The notes under the pieces are model-generated. The model was not told where the DNA came from, ran no database searches, and saw nothing but the letters and a program-made list of their open reading frames with translations. A stretch of DNA of 21,264 bases from a bacterium (lineage in GTDB: Bacteria > Bacillota_I > Bacilli_A > RFN20 > CAG-826), in NCBI GenBank assembly GCA_019421105.1, contig JAHZFY010000008.1, positions 613-21,876 on the forward strand. Reading direction: 5' to 3'. A program made the position numbers and the translations under genes. Of the stretch, positions 14,938 through 21,264 are shown piece by piece. The first letter of the stretch is position 1, and each line of letters begins with the position of its first letter.

Positions 14938-16187
14938 TCCTTTAATAAATTATTTTTATTTTTCGTTTTAATTAATACGATTTCATTACCCAACACCATA
15001 ATTAAAATAAAACCTAGCAAAACATACGGCAAAATTAAAAAAGAAGTGGCTTTTGCAATGATTCCAAATAAAGGTGCGATGGTAATATTAGCTATGTAAG
15101 CACAGCCAACTTGTATCGACATAACGCTCATCGATAGTTGTTTAGTGAATCTATCTGGTGTAGCGTGGATAATGCATGGATATATTGGTCCGCATGAAAA
15201 TCCAGCGATAAATAATGAATAAGGTAATATTTCTTTAATTCCAAGCATCATCATGATCATCGATATCAAAAGCAACCCTTCAGACACTCTTATGATGTTT
15301 TTATCGCTAACTTTTAAAGAGATTAAACCTGATATAATTCTTCCGATAACTATTCCAAAGTAAAATAACGATGTCCATTGTGACGCTATCGCATTTTTTA
15401 CGCCGTATTCATAAACGCTCATTGAAGCAAACCACAATCCTAAAGTTTGTTCAATGGCAATGTAGGCAAAAAAGGCTACAATCGCAAATAGGACGCCTTT
15501 GATGGTAAAGCTTTTAAAAAATCCTAATTTAGTTGTATCTTCAATTTGTTTTGTTTCATCTCTAGATATCGAATTGGTAATCTTATCATATAAAGGAATA
15601 TTAATTAGTGAAATTAAAAATATTGTAGCCTGTATAATTCCTAATACTAACGCTCCCATTCGCCATCCATTAACATCTGTTAAAAAAATAGAAATAATCA
15701 TCGGAGAAGCAGAAGCTCCAATACCCCAAGCAGCGTGAAGCCAATTTAAATGTATTGATTTATAGTTGATGGCAACAAAATTATTTAGTGTCGTATCAAT
15801 AGCGCCCGCTCCTAAGCCAAGTGGAATCATACAAAAAAATAAAACCAAAAGATTTGGTGCAAAATAAGTGGATAATAAACCAATTGCAGTCAACACAATT
15901 GAGCCACTTACAATTAAACCAGTTTTTAAATACTGAGCTAATTTATTAGTTAAAAATGCCGATATAATCGTGCAGATAGCAACTGTAAAAGTTAAAATGC
16001 CTTGCATATCTACACTAATATTTAATGATTCAACCATCGAAGGCCAAGTAGAGCCAATGAAAGAGTCTGGTAGACCTAAAGAAATAAAAATCAAATATAT
16101 TATTATGATGACAATAATCGACATACTTATTAATAATAACCTTGTTTTTAAAAAACATAAAGAATTATAATAAACATATGAAAGCAT
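14934..16187 (-). CDS. MFS transporter, 12 membrane helices
   Basis: The 417-residue protein is very hydrophobic, with about twelve membrane segments. Its first helix carries FISLGLPDSFIGSTWPSM, typical of a major facilitator subgroup common in Firmicutes. GLGAGAIDTTLNNFVA (helix 4 region) and the loop HLNWLHAAWGIGASASPMI are further family features. The substrate is unknown; relatives are variously annotated as sugar or drug transporters. Start choice is open. ATG 16187 gives a positively charged KTR before helix 1, and TATAAA at 16199-16194 would start transcription on it. ATG 16124 avoids overlapping the divergent lipid kinase gene but has no good ribosome binding site either. With the longer form the two genes overlap head to head by ten bases. 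Confidence 0.88.
   Translation of the reverse strand: MLSYVYYNSLCFLKTRLLLISMSIIVIIIIYLIFISLGLPDSFIGSTWPSMVESLNISVDMQGILTFTVAICTIISAFLTNKLAQYLKTGLIVSGSIVLTAIGLLSTYFAPNLLVLFFCMIPLGLGAGAIDTTLNNFVAINYKSIHLNWLHAAWGIGASASPMIISIFLTDVNGWRMGALVLGIIQATIFLISLINIPLYDKITNSISRDETKQIEDTTKLGFFKSFTIKGVLFAIVAFFAYIAIEQTLGLWFASMSVYEYGVKNAIASQWTSLFYFGIVIGRIISGLISLKVSDKNIIRVSEGLLLISMIMMMLGIKEILPYSLFIAGFSCGPIYPCIIHATPDRFTKQLSMSVMSIQVGCAYIANITIAPLFGIIAKATSFLILPYVLLGFILIMVLGNEIVLIKTKNKNNLLKD
16142..16171 (+). promoter_or_regulatory. Promoter of the lipid kinase gene with palindromic -10
   Basis: TTGTTT (16142-16147), an 18-base spacer and TATAAT (16166-16171) predict a start at 16178, the A of the kinase ATG. The core ATTATAAT (16164-16171) is its own reverse complement, so it also offers TATAAT on the minus strand (16169-16164), which could start transcription at 16157 toward the MFS gene. 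Confidence 0.55.
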
Positions 16188-17032
16188 TTTTTATTTATAA
16201 TAAAAATTCTGGAATTAATAAAAAGAAAAATATTAGCGATTTAATAAATGATAATCTCAAAGATTGTTTTGAAAAAATAGACACATATGCCTCGACGTCA
16301 AAAGACGATTATATAAAAAAGTGTAAGGACGTATCATCTGATTATGATGTTTTGATTTTTGCAGGTGGAGATGGCACATTTAATATGACCATTGAAGCAT
16401 TAGCAAACTTAAATAAAACTCCTATTTTAGCAGTGATACCATCTGGTTCCACAAACGATACCGCAAAAAATTTTAAAATAAGAAGCATTAAACAAGGTAT
16501 TAAAGCAATAAAAAATGGAAATATAGTGTCATTTGATGGTTGTAAGATTGGCGATAATCATTATTTTGCTTTTTCAGCAAGCGTTGGATCATATGCAGAT
16601 ATACCTTTAGAAGTTACAAGAAAAGCAAAAAGCAAAATAGGTAAATTTGCTTATTATTTTAAAGCTGTTAAAAAATTATTTAAACACGAAACAATCAGTG
16701 GCACTTTAAAATTTAATGAAGATGAAATCATACAATTTAAAACTGGTTTTCTTTTAGTATTAAATTCATCGCATATTGCAGGATTTAAAATAAATCCAAA
16801 AAGCAATAATGACGATAAATTAATAGATTTATTCTTTACTAACCCTGGCCCTTTTAATGGACTATCTCCTTATCTTTTAAATAAGAAAAAAGTCAAACAC
16901 TATCAATGTGAAAGTGTTGAAGTTTTCATCGATCAACCAAAGCATTGGGATATCGATGGTGAAAAAGGACCAAGCGGATCTTTAAAGATAGAAATATTGG
17001 AAAAAAAGTTTAAAATTTATAGCTTAAAATAG
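16178..17032 (+). CDS. Diacylglycerol kinase family lipid kinase (DagK/YegS type)
   Basis: The 284-residue protein starts MKAFFIYNKNSG, the first strand of the DAGK catalytic domain, whose family consensus is N-P-x-SG. The nucleotide loop GGDGT is at 63-67 and the PSGSTND segment at 88-94 replaces the usual P-x-GTxND. The second beta-sandwich domain contains FAFSASVGSYADI and ends with the DGEKGP segment (about residues 265-270). It phosphorylates diacylglycerol or a related lipid, feeding phosphatidic acid back to phospholipid synthesis. A frame twelve codons longer exists, but TATAAT spaced exactly for initiation on ATG 16178 and the domain start favour this one. There is no Shine-Dalgarno sequence, so the mRNA is predicted to be leaderless. 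Confidence 0.9.
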   Translation: MKAFFIYNKNSGINKKKNISDLINDNLKDCFEKIDTYASTSKDDYIKKCKDVSSDYDVLIFAGGDGTFNMTIEALANLNKTPILAVIPSGSTNDTAKNFKIRSIKQGIKAIKNGNIVSFDGCKIGDNHYFAFSASVGSYADIPLEVTRKAKSKIGKFAYYFKAVKKLFKHETISGTLKFNEDEIIQFKTGFLLVLNSSHIAGFKINPKSNNDDKLIDLFFTNPGPFNGLSPYLLNKKKVKHYQCESVEVFIDQPKHWDIDGEKGPSGSLKIEILEKKFKIYSLK

Positions 17033-17093
17033 TTTTTTTACAATAAAATAGTCAAGATTTGCATTATTTATGGTATTTTTTTGTTTTTGGCAT

Positions 17094-17117
17094 TATAATA
17101 AAAAAAGATAGTGGAGG
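17094..17117 (+). promoter_or_regulatory. -10 box and strong ribosome binding site of the Pro/Glu-rich membrane protein
   Basis: TATAAT at 17094-17099 predicts a start near 17106. GGAGG at 17113-17117 lies seven bases before ATG 17125 and decides the start over an in-frame TTG at 17059, which precedes the -10 box. The -35 region is not convincing. Confidence 0.55.
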
Positions 17118-17124
17118 ATTCAAT

Positions 17125-18717
17125 ATGAAAAAAGCTTTAGGTAGTTTTGCTATTATCACGGGCGCAGCTTTTATTATGTGGATTGCATCTGTGTTAATAT
17201 TTGCTTTTATCAGTGGCAATTTTAATGGTGCTTTATCGGCATTTTTAGACAATTTTGTCAATTTATTTAAGTCTTTTAACACCATTGGTAATTGGACAAT
17301 TTATCAATATGTTAGTTTTGGATTGCTTTGTCTAACAGTCGTTTTCATTATTACTTGGTTTGCGGTTGCAATCGCTAAAAGAAAACCTGTTTATTTAGCC
17401 TTCCTTATTTATATTATATTAGGTTTTTTACCAGCTGTTGGTACACTTTTAAATATTGATAGTTTTGCAGTATTTAGCGGTGTTGAAACAAAAATTTTAA
17501 TCATGAATATTTTAGTTTTGACATGTGCTGGTTTAGAAACGATTGGCTACATCGTATTTTTAATCGTTGGCTTTGTTGCTATGTCTAAGAAAAAACCTAT
17601 GACTGTTCCAGAAGAAATTGATGATGTTAATTCATTAGCTGATTCAATTCCTGAACCAACAATCGAAGAACCAAAAGTTGGATTTGAAGAACCTCAACCT
17701 GAACCTGTTCCAACATTTGTTCCTGGCTTAGAACCTGATGCAGAACCTGCACCAGAACCAACTCCAGAACCTGCACCAGAACCAACTCCTGAGTATGCTA
17801 ACAATAACAATGGTTTTGATGCTGCGACCTTGGCCCAAGCAATTAGAGATATTGTAAGAGATGAACTTGCAAGAGCAGAATTAAACAATAAAGCTAATAA
17901 CAATGCAACTCCAACCAACTCTCATTCTAATATTACTGGTGCAACATTTGCTGGACCATTAGTGGTTCAATATTTCCAAGGTGGAATCTCTCCTTGCACC
18001 AATACTCCTGTAGAAGAAAAAAAGGAAGAAGAAAAGGTTGAAGAACCAAAACCTTGCGAAGAAAAAAAAGAAGAAGTAATTACTGATACGATCGTTGAAG
18101 AAACTATCGTTGAAGAAGTTAAAGAAGAAGTTCCTTGTGTTGAAGAAGAAGTCAAAGAAGAAGTTCAGCCTGAACCTGTTAAAGAAGAACCAAAGGTTGA
18201 AGAACCAGCTCCTGAACCAGTCAAGGAAGAACCAAAACCTGTTGTAGAAGAAGAAAAAGAAGAAAAACCTGCAAAGGTATATGAAAGAATTTCATTTATT
18301 GATCGAATGATTGCTTCTGATGAAGAAATGCATGTCAATTATAATTTATTAAAAAATGAAATTTTATCTTATGGTGTTAAATCTAGAGTTTCTAATTCTG
18401 GTGATACATTTAGATTACATAAAAAAACATATGTAAAGATTACTATTGCTGGCAAATCATTAAAATTATACTTTGCATTAGATCCTAAAGATTTTGAAGA
18501 TACAACCATGCCAGTTCAAGATGCAGGTCATAAAGGCATTTATGCTGATATTCCATTAGTCTTTAAGGTTCGTTCCGAATTATCCATGAGAAGATGTAAA
18601 GATTTAATCCAAACCGTCATGGAAAAAGATAATTTAGAACAAGGCGAAGTGTTAACAACTGATTGGGTTGAAGAGCTCAAAAATATCGCCGAAGAAAAAG
18701 AAAACGACGAAGACTAA
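17125..18717 (+). CDS. Membrane protein with Pro/Glu-rich linker and conserved C-terminal domain
   Basis: The 530-residue protein has four membrane helices (about 7-30, 62-84, 88-108 and 126-153). A long charged linker follows: first EP-rich repeats (about 178-230, including a duplicated EPAPEPTP), then a short helix IRDIVRDELARAEL, then a Glu/Lys/Pro-rich segment (about 295-383). A folded C-terminal domain occupies about 384-505, beginning KVYERISFIDRM and containing NEILSYGVKSRVS and LKLYFALDPKDF. I recall similar C-terminal domains in large Firmicutes proteins of unknown role, sometimes repeated; no catalytic motif is evident. The linker suggests a cytoplasmic domain held at a distance from the membrane. 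It is monocistronic, between its own promoter and a strong terminator. Confidence 0.85.
   Translation: MKKALGSFAIITGAAFIMWIASVLIFAFISGNFNGALSAFLDNFVNLFKSFNTIGNWTIYQYVSFGLLCLTVVFIITWFAVAIAKRKPVYLAFLIYIILGFLPAVGTLLNIDSFAVFSGVETKILIMNILVLTCAGLETIGYIVFLIVGFVAMSKKKPMTVPEEIDDVNSLADSIPEPTIEEPKVGFEEPQPEPVPTFVPGLEPDAEPAPEPTPEPAPEPTPEYANNNNGFDAATLAQAIRDIVRDELARAELNNKANNNATPTNSHSNITGATFAGPLVVQYFQGGISPCTNTPVEEKKEEEKVEEPKPCEEKKEEVITDTIVEETIVEEVKEEVPCVEEEVKEEVQPEPVKEEPKVEEPAPEPVKEEPKPVVEEEKEEKPAKVYERISFIDRMIASDEEMHVNYNLLKNEILSYGVKSRVSNSGDTFRLHKKTYVKITIAGKSLKLYFALDPKDFEDTTMPVQDAGHKGIYADIPLVFKVRSELSMRRCKDLIQTVMEKDNLEQGEVLTTDWVEELKNIAEEKENDED
17743..17790 (+). repeat. Two-copy 24-base tandem repeat in the EP-rich linker
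   Basis: Two copies, 17743-17766 and 17767-17790, differ only in the last base and encode EPAPEPTP twice. Partial copies (GAACCTG units) occur just upstream, so copy number may vary between strains. Confidence 0.8.
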
Positions 18718-18732
18718 TTAACACATTAAATT

Positions 18733-18758
18733 AAAAGTGCGGGAGACCGCACTTTTTT
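18733..18758 (+). terminator. Strong intrinsic terminator
   Basis: A ten-base-pair stem AAAAGTGCGG / CCGCACTTTT with the loop GAGA is followed by further T. It ends the gene at 17125-18717 and separates it from the small membrane protein. Confidence 0.92.
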
Positions 18759-18759
18759 C

Positions 18760-18789
18760 TTGTATAAACATTTTTGTTTTAGTTATTAT
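18760..18789 (+). promoter_or_regulatory. Promoter of the 53-residue membrane protein, predicted leaderless
   Basis: TTGTAT (18760-18765), an 18-base spacer and TATTAT (18784-18789) predict a start at 18796, the A of the ATG. No Shine-Dalgarno sequence precedes the ATG. Confidence 0.45.
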
Positions 18790-18795
18790 TTAGAT

Positions 18796-18957
18796 ATGAT
18801 AAGTCCTAGAGATAAATTAGAACCACGTGGTGAAAATGAACCTAAGTTTAACCCTAATAACAAGACAGATAGAAAAATAATGCTATTTGTGGTTATTTCA
18901 ACATCGATATTGCTTTTAATTGGTATAGGGTGTTTTTTACTTTATTATTTATTGTAA
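18796..18957 (+). CDS. Small single-helix membrane protein, function unknown
   Basis: The 53 residues begin MISPRDKLEPRGENEPK, a hydrophilic, proline-containing cytoplasmic segment of about 27 residues. They end in one strongly hydrophobic helix (about 29-53) that runs to the last residue, the layout of a tail-anchored protein. The same frame extends twelve codons upstream to a TTG, but that TTG is best read as the -35 box, so I start at ATG 18796. The short length and lack of family recognition lower confidence; the clean membrane helix and promoter spacing support it being real. Its end overlaps the convergent guanylate kinase gene by 13 bases. Confidence 0.65.
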   Translation: MISPRDKLEPRGENEPKFNPNNKTDRKIMLFVVISTSILLLIGIGCFLLYYLL

Positions 18958-19487
18958 TTTGTCAGTTCGTTGTATTTTTTAAATACAAAATCACATACTT
19001 CTTCAACAGTTAAATTTTGACTATCAACGTAGCAGTTGATATTTTTTATTTTATCTAATCCAAATTCATCTCGATCTTTTAATATTCTTGCAATAGCGTC
19101 TTCTTTTTTATCTCCGCGTCTTATCATTCTTTCAAACCTTGTATCTTCTTCTGAGATTAAAAAGAAGGTTTTAATTTTTGGATTGTTTAAAGTTTGGAAG
19201 GCAGCAAGTCCTTTTGGATCAACTACAATACATTTATTTGGACCGATTTGATCTATTCCAGATCCATAGTAATTACCATTATAAAAGGTATGTTCAACGA
19301 ATTTATTATTATTTAGACGATTTAAAAATTCTTCTTTTGTGACAAAAAAGTAGTCTCTACCATTTATCTCATTTACCCTCATGGATCTAGTCGTTGTTGT
19401 AATCATTTTTACAATGCCATATTTAGAATGCAGCATTTTTGCAACTTCAGTTTTTCCTGAGGCAGAAGGTCCACATAAAATAATCAT
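18945..19487 (-). CDS. gmk: Guanylate kinase
   Basis: The 180-residue protein phosphorylates GMP to GDP. The P-loop is GPSASGKT (6-13), with Ala-Ser in place of the common Gly-Ser. The GMP-binding region TTTRSMRVNEINGRDYFFV matches the family (R-x-x-R-x-x-E, G-x-DY-x-F), followed by HTFYNGNYYGS, the lid RFERMIRRG and the ARILKDRDEF segment. It is slightly short for Gmk (usually about 200), so a Gmk-like nucleotide kinase is a minor alternative. TTGATA (19521-19516), a 16-base spacer and TATAAT (19499-19494) place the transcription start exactly on ATG 19487, with no ribosome binding site: a predicted leaderless mRNA. Confidence 0.87.
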   Translation of the reverse strand: MIILCGPSASGKTEVAKMLHSKYGIVKMITTTTRSMRVNEINGRDYFFVTKEEFLNRLNNNKFVEHTFYNGNYYGSGIDQIGPNKCIVVDPKGLAAFQTLNNPKIKTFFLISEEDTRFERMIRRGDKKEDAIARILKDRDEFGLDKIKNINCYVDSQNLTVEEVCDFVFKKYNELTNYNK

Positions 19488-19493
19488 ATTTTA

Positions 19494-19521
19494 ATTATAA
19501 ATGTTAATGTTTTTTTATCAA
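19494..19521 (-). promoter_or_regulatory. Promoter of guanylate kinase gene, leaderless
   Basis: On the minus strand TTGATA (five of six consensus bases, 19521-19516), 16 bases, then a perfect TATAAT (19499-19494). The predicted +1 is 19487, the A of the start codon. Confidence 0.65.
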
Positions 19522-19585
19522 TTTATTTTAAAAAAATTAGAAAAATAAAACCTTATTTGCCTAATAGTAATGTGAAGGCATATTT

Positions 19586-20551
19586 ATGAATTTGATAAAA
19601 AGATTATTGATATTAATTTCCACATTCATTAATTTCAATGTATTTGCTTATCCATATTTTAGTATTTCAACTGATAATATCGGTCCTTATCAAAAAAATG
19701 AAATTGCTTATATTGACGTATATGTTACTAGTAATCTTCCAACCGTGTTTAAAATGTCATTACATGTTTTGATTGATAATGAATTAATTTCAGATTCATT
19801 GATATTTTCTTCAAATTTTGAAGAATATTTAATAACGACGAGACATTATAAAGTAAAACTTAACACAAACTATTTGACTGAATCAGAAAACATAATCAAA
19901 TTCCAATTAATCAATGTTGTCGATCATATTTCTTATTCAAGCGCTGAAATGAAATTGCTTTTAAACATGAATCAAAGCCAAAATATTTCAGATTTAAAAT
20001 TTGGCAATTACGATAAAACATACTATGTAGGAAAAATAACAAATAATAATGCAATATATTATGATGATAAAACCAAATTCATGTTTCCTAAAATTCATAA
20101 AGAAAGTGCCTATTATCGTTTGGATTTATCAAATTATAAATTACTAAAAAAAGACAGCACCTTGATATATGATGAAGCAATTTTAAAAATACATGACCCA
20201 AGAAATGTATTTGAATATCTTGGAAGTGGAACAAATAAATACATACCCTTAAAATTTAATAAAAATCGAAGCACATTTTATTTAACTTTTAAAAATTACA
20301 TGTATGTAAATCCTAAAACGATGCAGATGTCATTGATTCCAAGAAATAATTTTTTACAAACCAAATATTTTTATTTTCCAATCAATAAAAAAGATAAGCT
20401 AGACAATACGTTGATAAGAATTGAATTCAATGGTTATGGGCATCTTAAAACAGATGTATATCTAAATAGTAAACTTACTTTTGAAAACAACCTTATTGGG
20501 TCTTGTGATAATTCGGATTTTTGTATAACAGGAGGGATATTTAATGGTTAA
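19586..20551 (+). CDS. Exported beta-rich protein upstream of a secretion ATPase, function unknown
   Basis: The 321-residue protein has a typical signal peptide: KR at 5-6, a hydrophobic core, and a likely cleavage after VFA (residue 21). The mature part is rich in strands (SISTDNIGPYQKNEIAYIDVYV, then further alternating hydrophobic stretches to about residue 130), suggesting an Ig-like sandwich. A second region follows, and two cysteines close to the end (C307, C313) could form a disulfide. I do not recognise a family. GAAGG seven bases before ATG 19586 supports the start. The last eight bases overlap the next gene, and that gene overlaps the CpaF-like ATPase, so the product is probably an external component of the same apparatus. 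Confidence 0.78.
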   Translation: MNLIKRLLILISTFINFNVFAYPYFSISTDNIGPYQKNEIAYIDVYVTSNLPTVFKMSLHVLIDNELISDSLIFSSNFEEYLITTRHYKVKLNTNYLTESENIIKFQLINVVDHISYSSAEMKLLLNMNQSQNISDLKFGNYDKTYYVGKITNNNAIYYDDKTKFMFPKIHKESAYYRLDLSNYKLLKKDSTLIYDEAILKIHDPRNVFEYLGSGTNKYIPLKFNKNRSTFYLTFKNYMYVNPKTMQMSLIPRNNFLQTKYFYFPINKKDKLDNTLIRIEFNGYGHLKTDVYLNSKLTFENNLIGSCDNSDFCITGGIFNG

Positions 20552-20945
20552 TATTTTTATATCATTATTAATAGCGTTATATGTATTTCAAGCTTTTAGC
20601 TTGACCTATCAAATTGGAGGTGTAAATAAAACTTTCATAAATATGCCTATCCAAATATTGGAAAATAGTATTCCATTGCTTCAAGAAGATAATAAAACTT
20701 TCATTGCTTATTTTGATAAAGAAGCATTAAAAAAGAACGTGGAAAGTTATCTAAGCAAGGATTTAAAAAGATATGTTTATAACTATCAAGTAGAATACTT
20801 TTACTATGATTTAGATACTGACTATGTTTGCAAAAGCCCTTATTGTAGCGGTGTAAAAATTACTTTAAATTGCAAAATAATGAATTTGTTTAATTATAAA
20901 AAAACCATGTTTTATGAAATAAAGGATAATACTTTAAATGGATAA
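20544..20945 (+). CDS. Small membrane-anchored, pseudopilin/TadE-like protein
   Basis: The 133 residues start with one hydrophobic helix (about 3-20) and no charged leader beyond the Met. An amphipathic stretch follows, then a strand-rich end YNYQVEYFYYDLDTDYVC-KSPYC-SGVKITLNCKI. Cysteines C96, C101 and C110 lie outside the membrane. A single N-terminal helix, an extracellular beta region and a position directly before a CpaF-type ATPase are the marks of minor pilins or TadE-like proteins. I see no sequence motif that proves it. AGGAGG (20530-20535) eight bases before the ATG is strong, and eight-base overlaps at both ends show translational coupling with both neighbours. Confidence 0.75.
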   Translation: MVNIFISLLIALYVFQAFSLTYQIGGVNKTFINMPIQILENSIPLLQEDNKTFIAYFDKEALKKNVESYLSKDLKRYVYNYQVEYFYYDLDTDYVCKSPYCSGVKITLNCKIMNLFNYKKTMFYEIKDNTLNG

Positions 20946-21264
20946 AAATAAAATAGTTTCATATATTGAAAATAGCTTTTTAAAAGACTTATTAAGCGAT
21001 GAAAGCATAACAGATATTTCATATAATGGGGCTAATATTTATTACGTTCATAATAAGTTTGGAAGGGTCAAATCAAATATAGTCTTAACTGATCAAGAAG
21101 CATATAATTTCATAAAGCAAATCGCTAATTTATGTGAAAAGTTTTTCTCTTTAAACGATCCTATATTAGATGTCAGTGTTTATAAATATCGCATAAATGC
21201 GCTACATTATGATATCGCGCGTTTAAATGATGAAAAGTGCATAAATTTTTCTATTAGAATAATT
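20938..21264 (+). CDS. CpaF/VirB11-like secretion ATPase, N-terminal part, cut by window edge
   Basis: The 109 visible residues run from ATG 20938 to the right edge. LLSDESITDISYNGANIYYVHN (18-39) is the opening of the N-terminal domain of type II/IV secretion and Tad ATPases (family pattern LL-d-vtdI-vNg---iyv). PILDVSVYKYRINAL followed by FSIRI-I matches the later p-vD---pdg-RvnAv and t-RI strands. Walker A and B motifs would lie beyond the edge. Such ATPases power assembly of pili or secretion through the membrane. AAAGGA (20921-20926) may be the ribosome binding site. The start overlaps the upstream gene by eight bases. Confidence 0.82.
   Translation, partial: MDKNKIVSYIENSFLKDLLSDESITDISYNGANIYYVHNKFGRVKSNIVLTDQEAYNFIKQIANLCEKFFSLNDPILDVSVYKYRINALHYDIARLNDEKCINFSIRII

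Noticed and set aside
17694..18155. Minus-strand open frames rich in Ser/Gly/Val opposite the EP-rich linker
   Set aside because: They are mirror images of the low-complexity plus-strand repeats, with no ribosome binding site or promoter.
1..21264. CRISPR array, insertion sequence or prophage
   Set aside because: No spaced direct repeats, transposase or integrase motifs or phage genes were found; base composition looks uniform.

Overview
The window looks like chromosomal DNA of a low-GC Firmicutes-type bacterium, probably an uncultured Bacilli, Erysipelotrichia or Mollicutes relative. The reasons are the very AT-rich sequence, A/T-ending codons, AGGAGG ribosome binding sites, short intergenic gaps and Firmicutes-type housekeeping genes (cdaA-glmM, deoD, gltX). 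TGA ends the cardiolipin synthase gene and Trp is TGG in the conserved genes, so the standard bacterial code is used, not the Mycoplasma code. Lineage is an inference; no rRNA gene is present.

Layout. 1-3412 (+): the 3' part of a Na/phosphate cotransporter with a PhoU-like tail, an Mrp/Nbp35-type Fe-S carrier ATPase, and a cardiolipin synthase gene cut by a single in-frame TAA between its two HKD motifs. 3404-5567 (-): a tightly coupled operon of an alkaline-phosphatase-superfamily hydrolase, a HAD phosphatase and a two-CBS-domain protein. 5658-7000: tRNA-Arg(TCG), a bidirectional terminator, purine nucleoside phosphorylase deoD (-) and a small winged-helix-like protein (+). 7064-9196 (+): diadenylate cyclase cdaA directly abutting glmM, without the usual cdaR between them. 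9180-12020: a short SPFH-like membrane protein (-), then a NUDIX hydrolase, a membrane protein with a degenerate NERD-like domain and a six-helix membrane protein (+). 12083-14018: tRNA-Gly(GCC) (-), gltX (+) and, 21 bases after its stop, tRNA-Glu(CTC). 14086-19487: an unknown acidic protein (+), an MFS transporter (-) divergent from a diacylglycerol-kinase-family lipid kinase (+), a membrane protein with a Pro/Glu-rich linker and conserved C-terminal domain (+), a 53-residue membrane protein (+) and guanylate kinase (-). 19586-21264 (+): two exported or membrane-anchored proteins and the start of a CpaF/VirB11-like secretion ATPase in one overlapping operon. This is probably the beginning of a Tad-like pilus or secretion locus continuing beyond the right edge.

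The most striking global pattern concerns translation starts. Genes fall into two classes: those with a clear Shine-Dalgarno sequence and those with none. In five of the second class (starts 6584, 9599, 9655, 16178, 19487), and probably a sixth (18796), a -10 hexamer ends exactly seven bases before the A of the ATG, so the transcript would begin on the start codon. This points to frequent leaderless mRNAs, which is unusual for Firmicutes. In addition, all four convergent protein-gene pairs overlap at their 3' ends by 4 to 17 bases with no intrinsic terminator between them. Both features suggest a compact genome.
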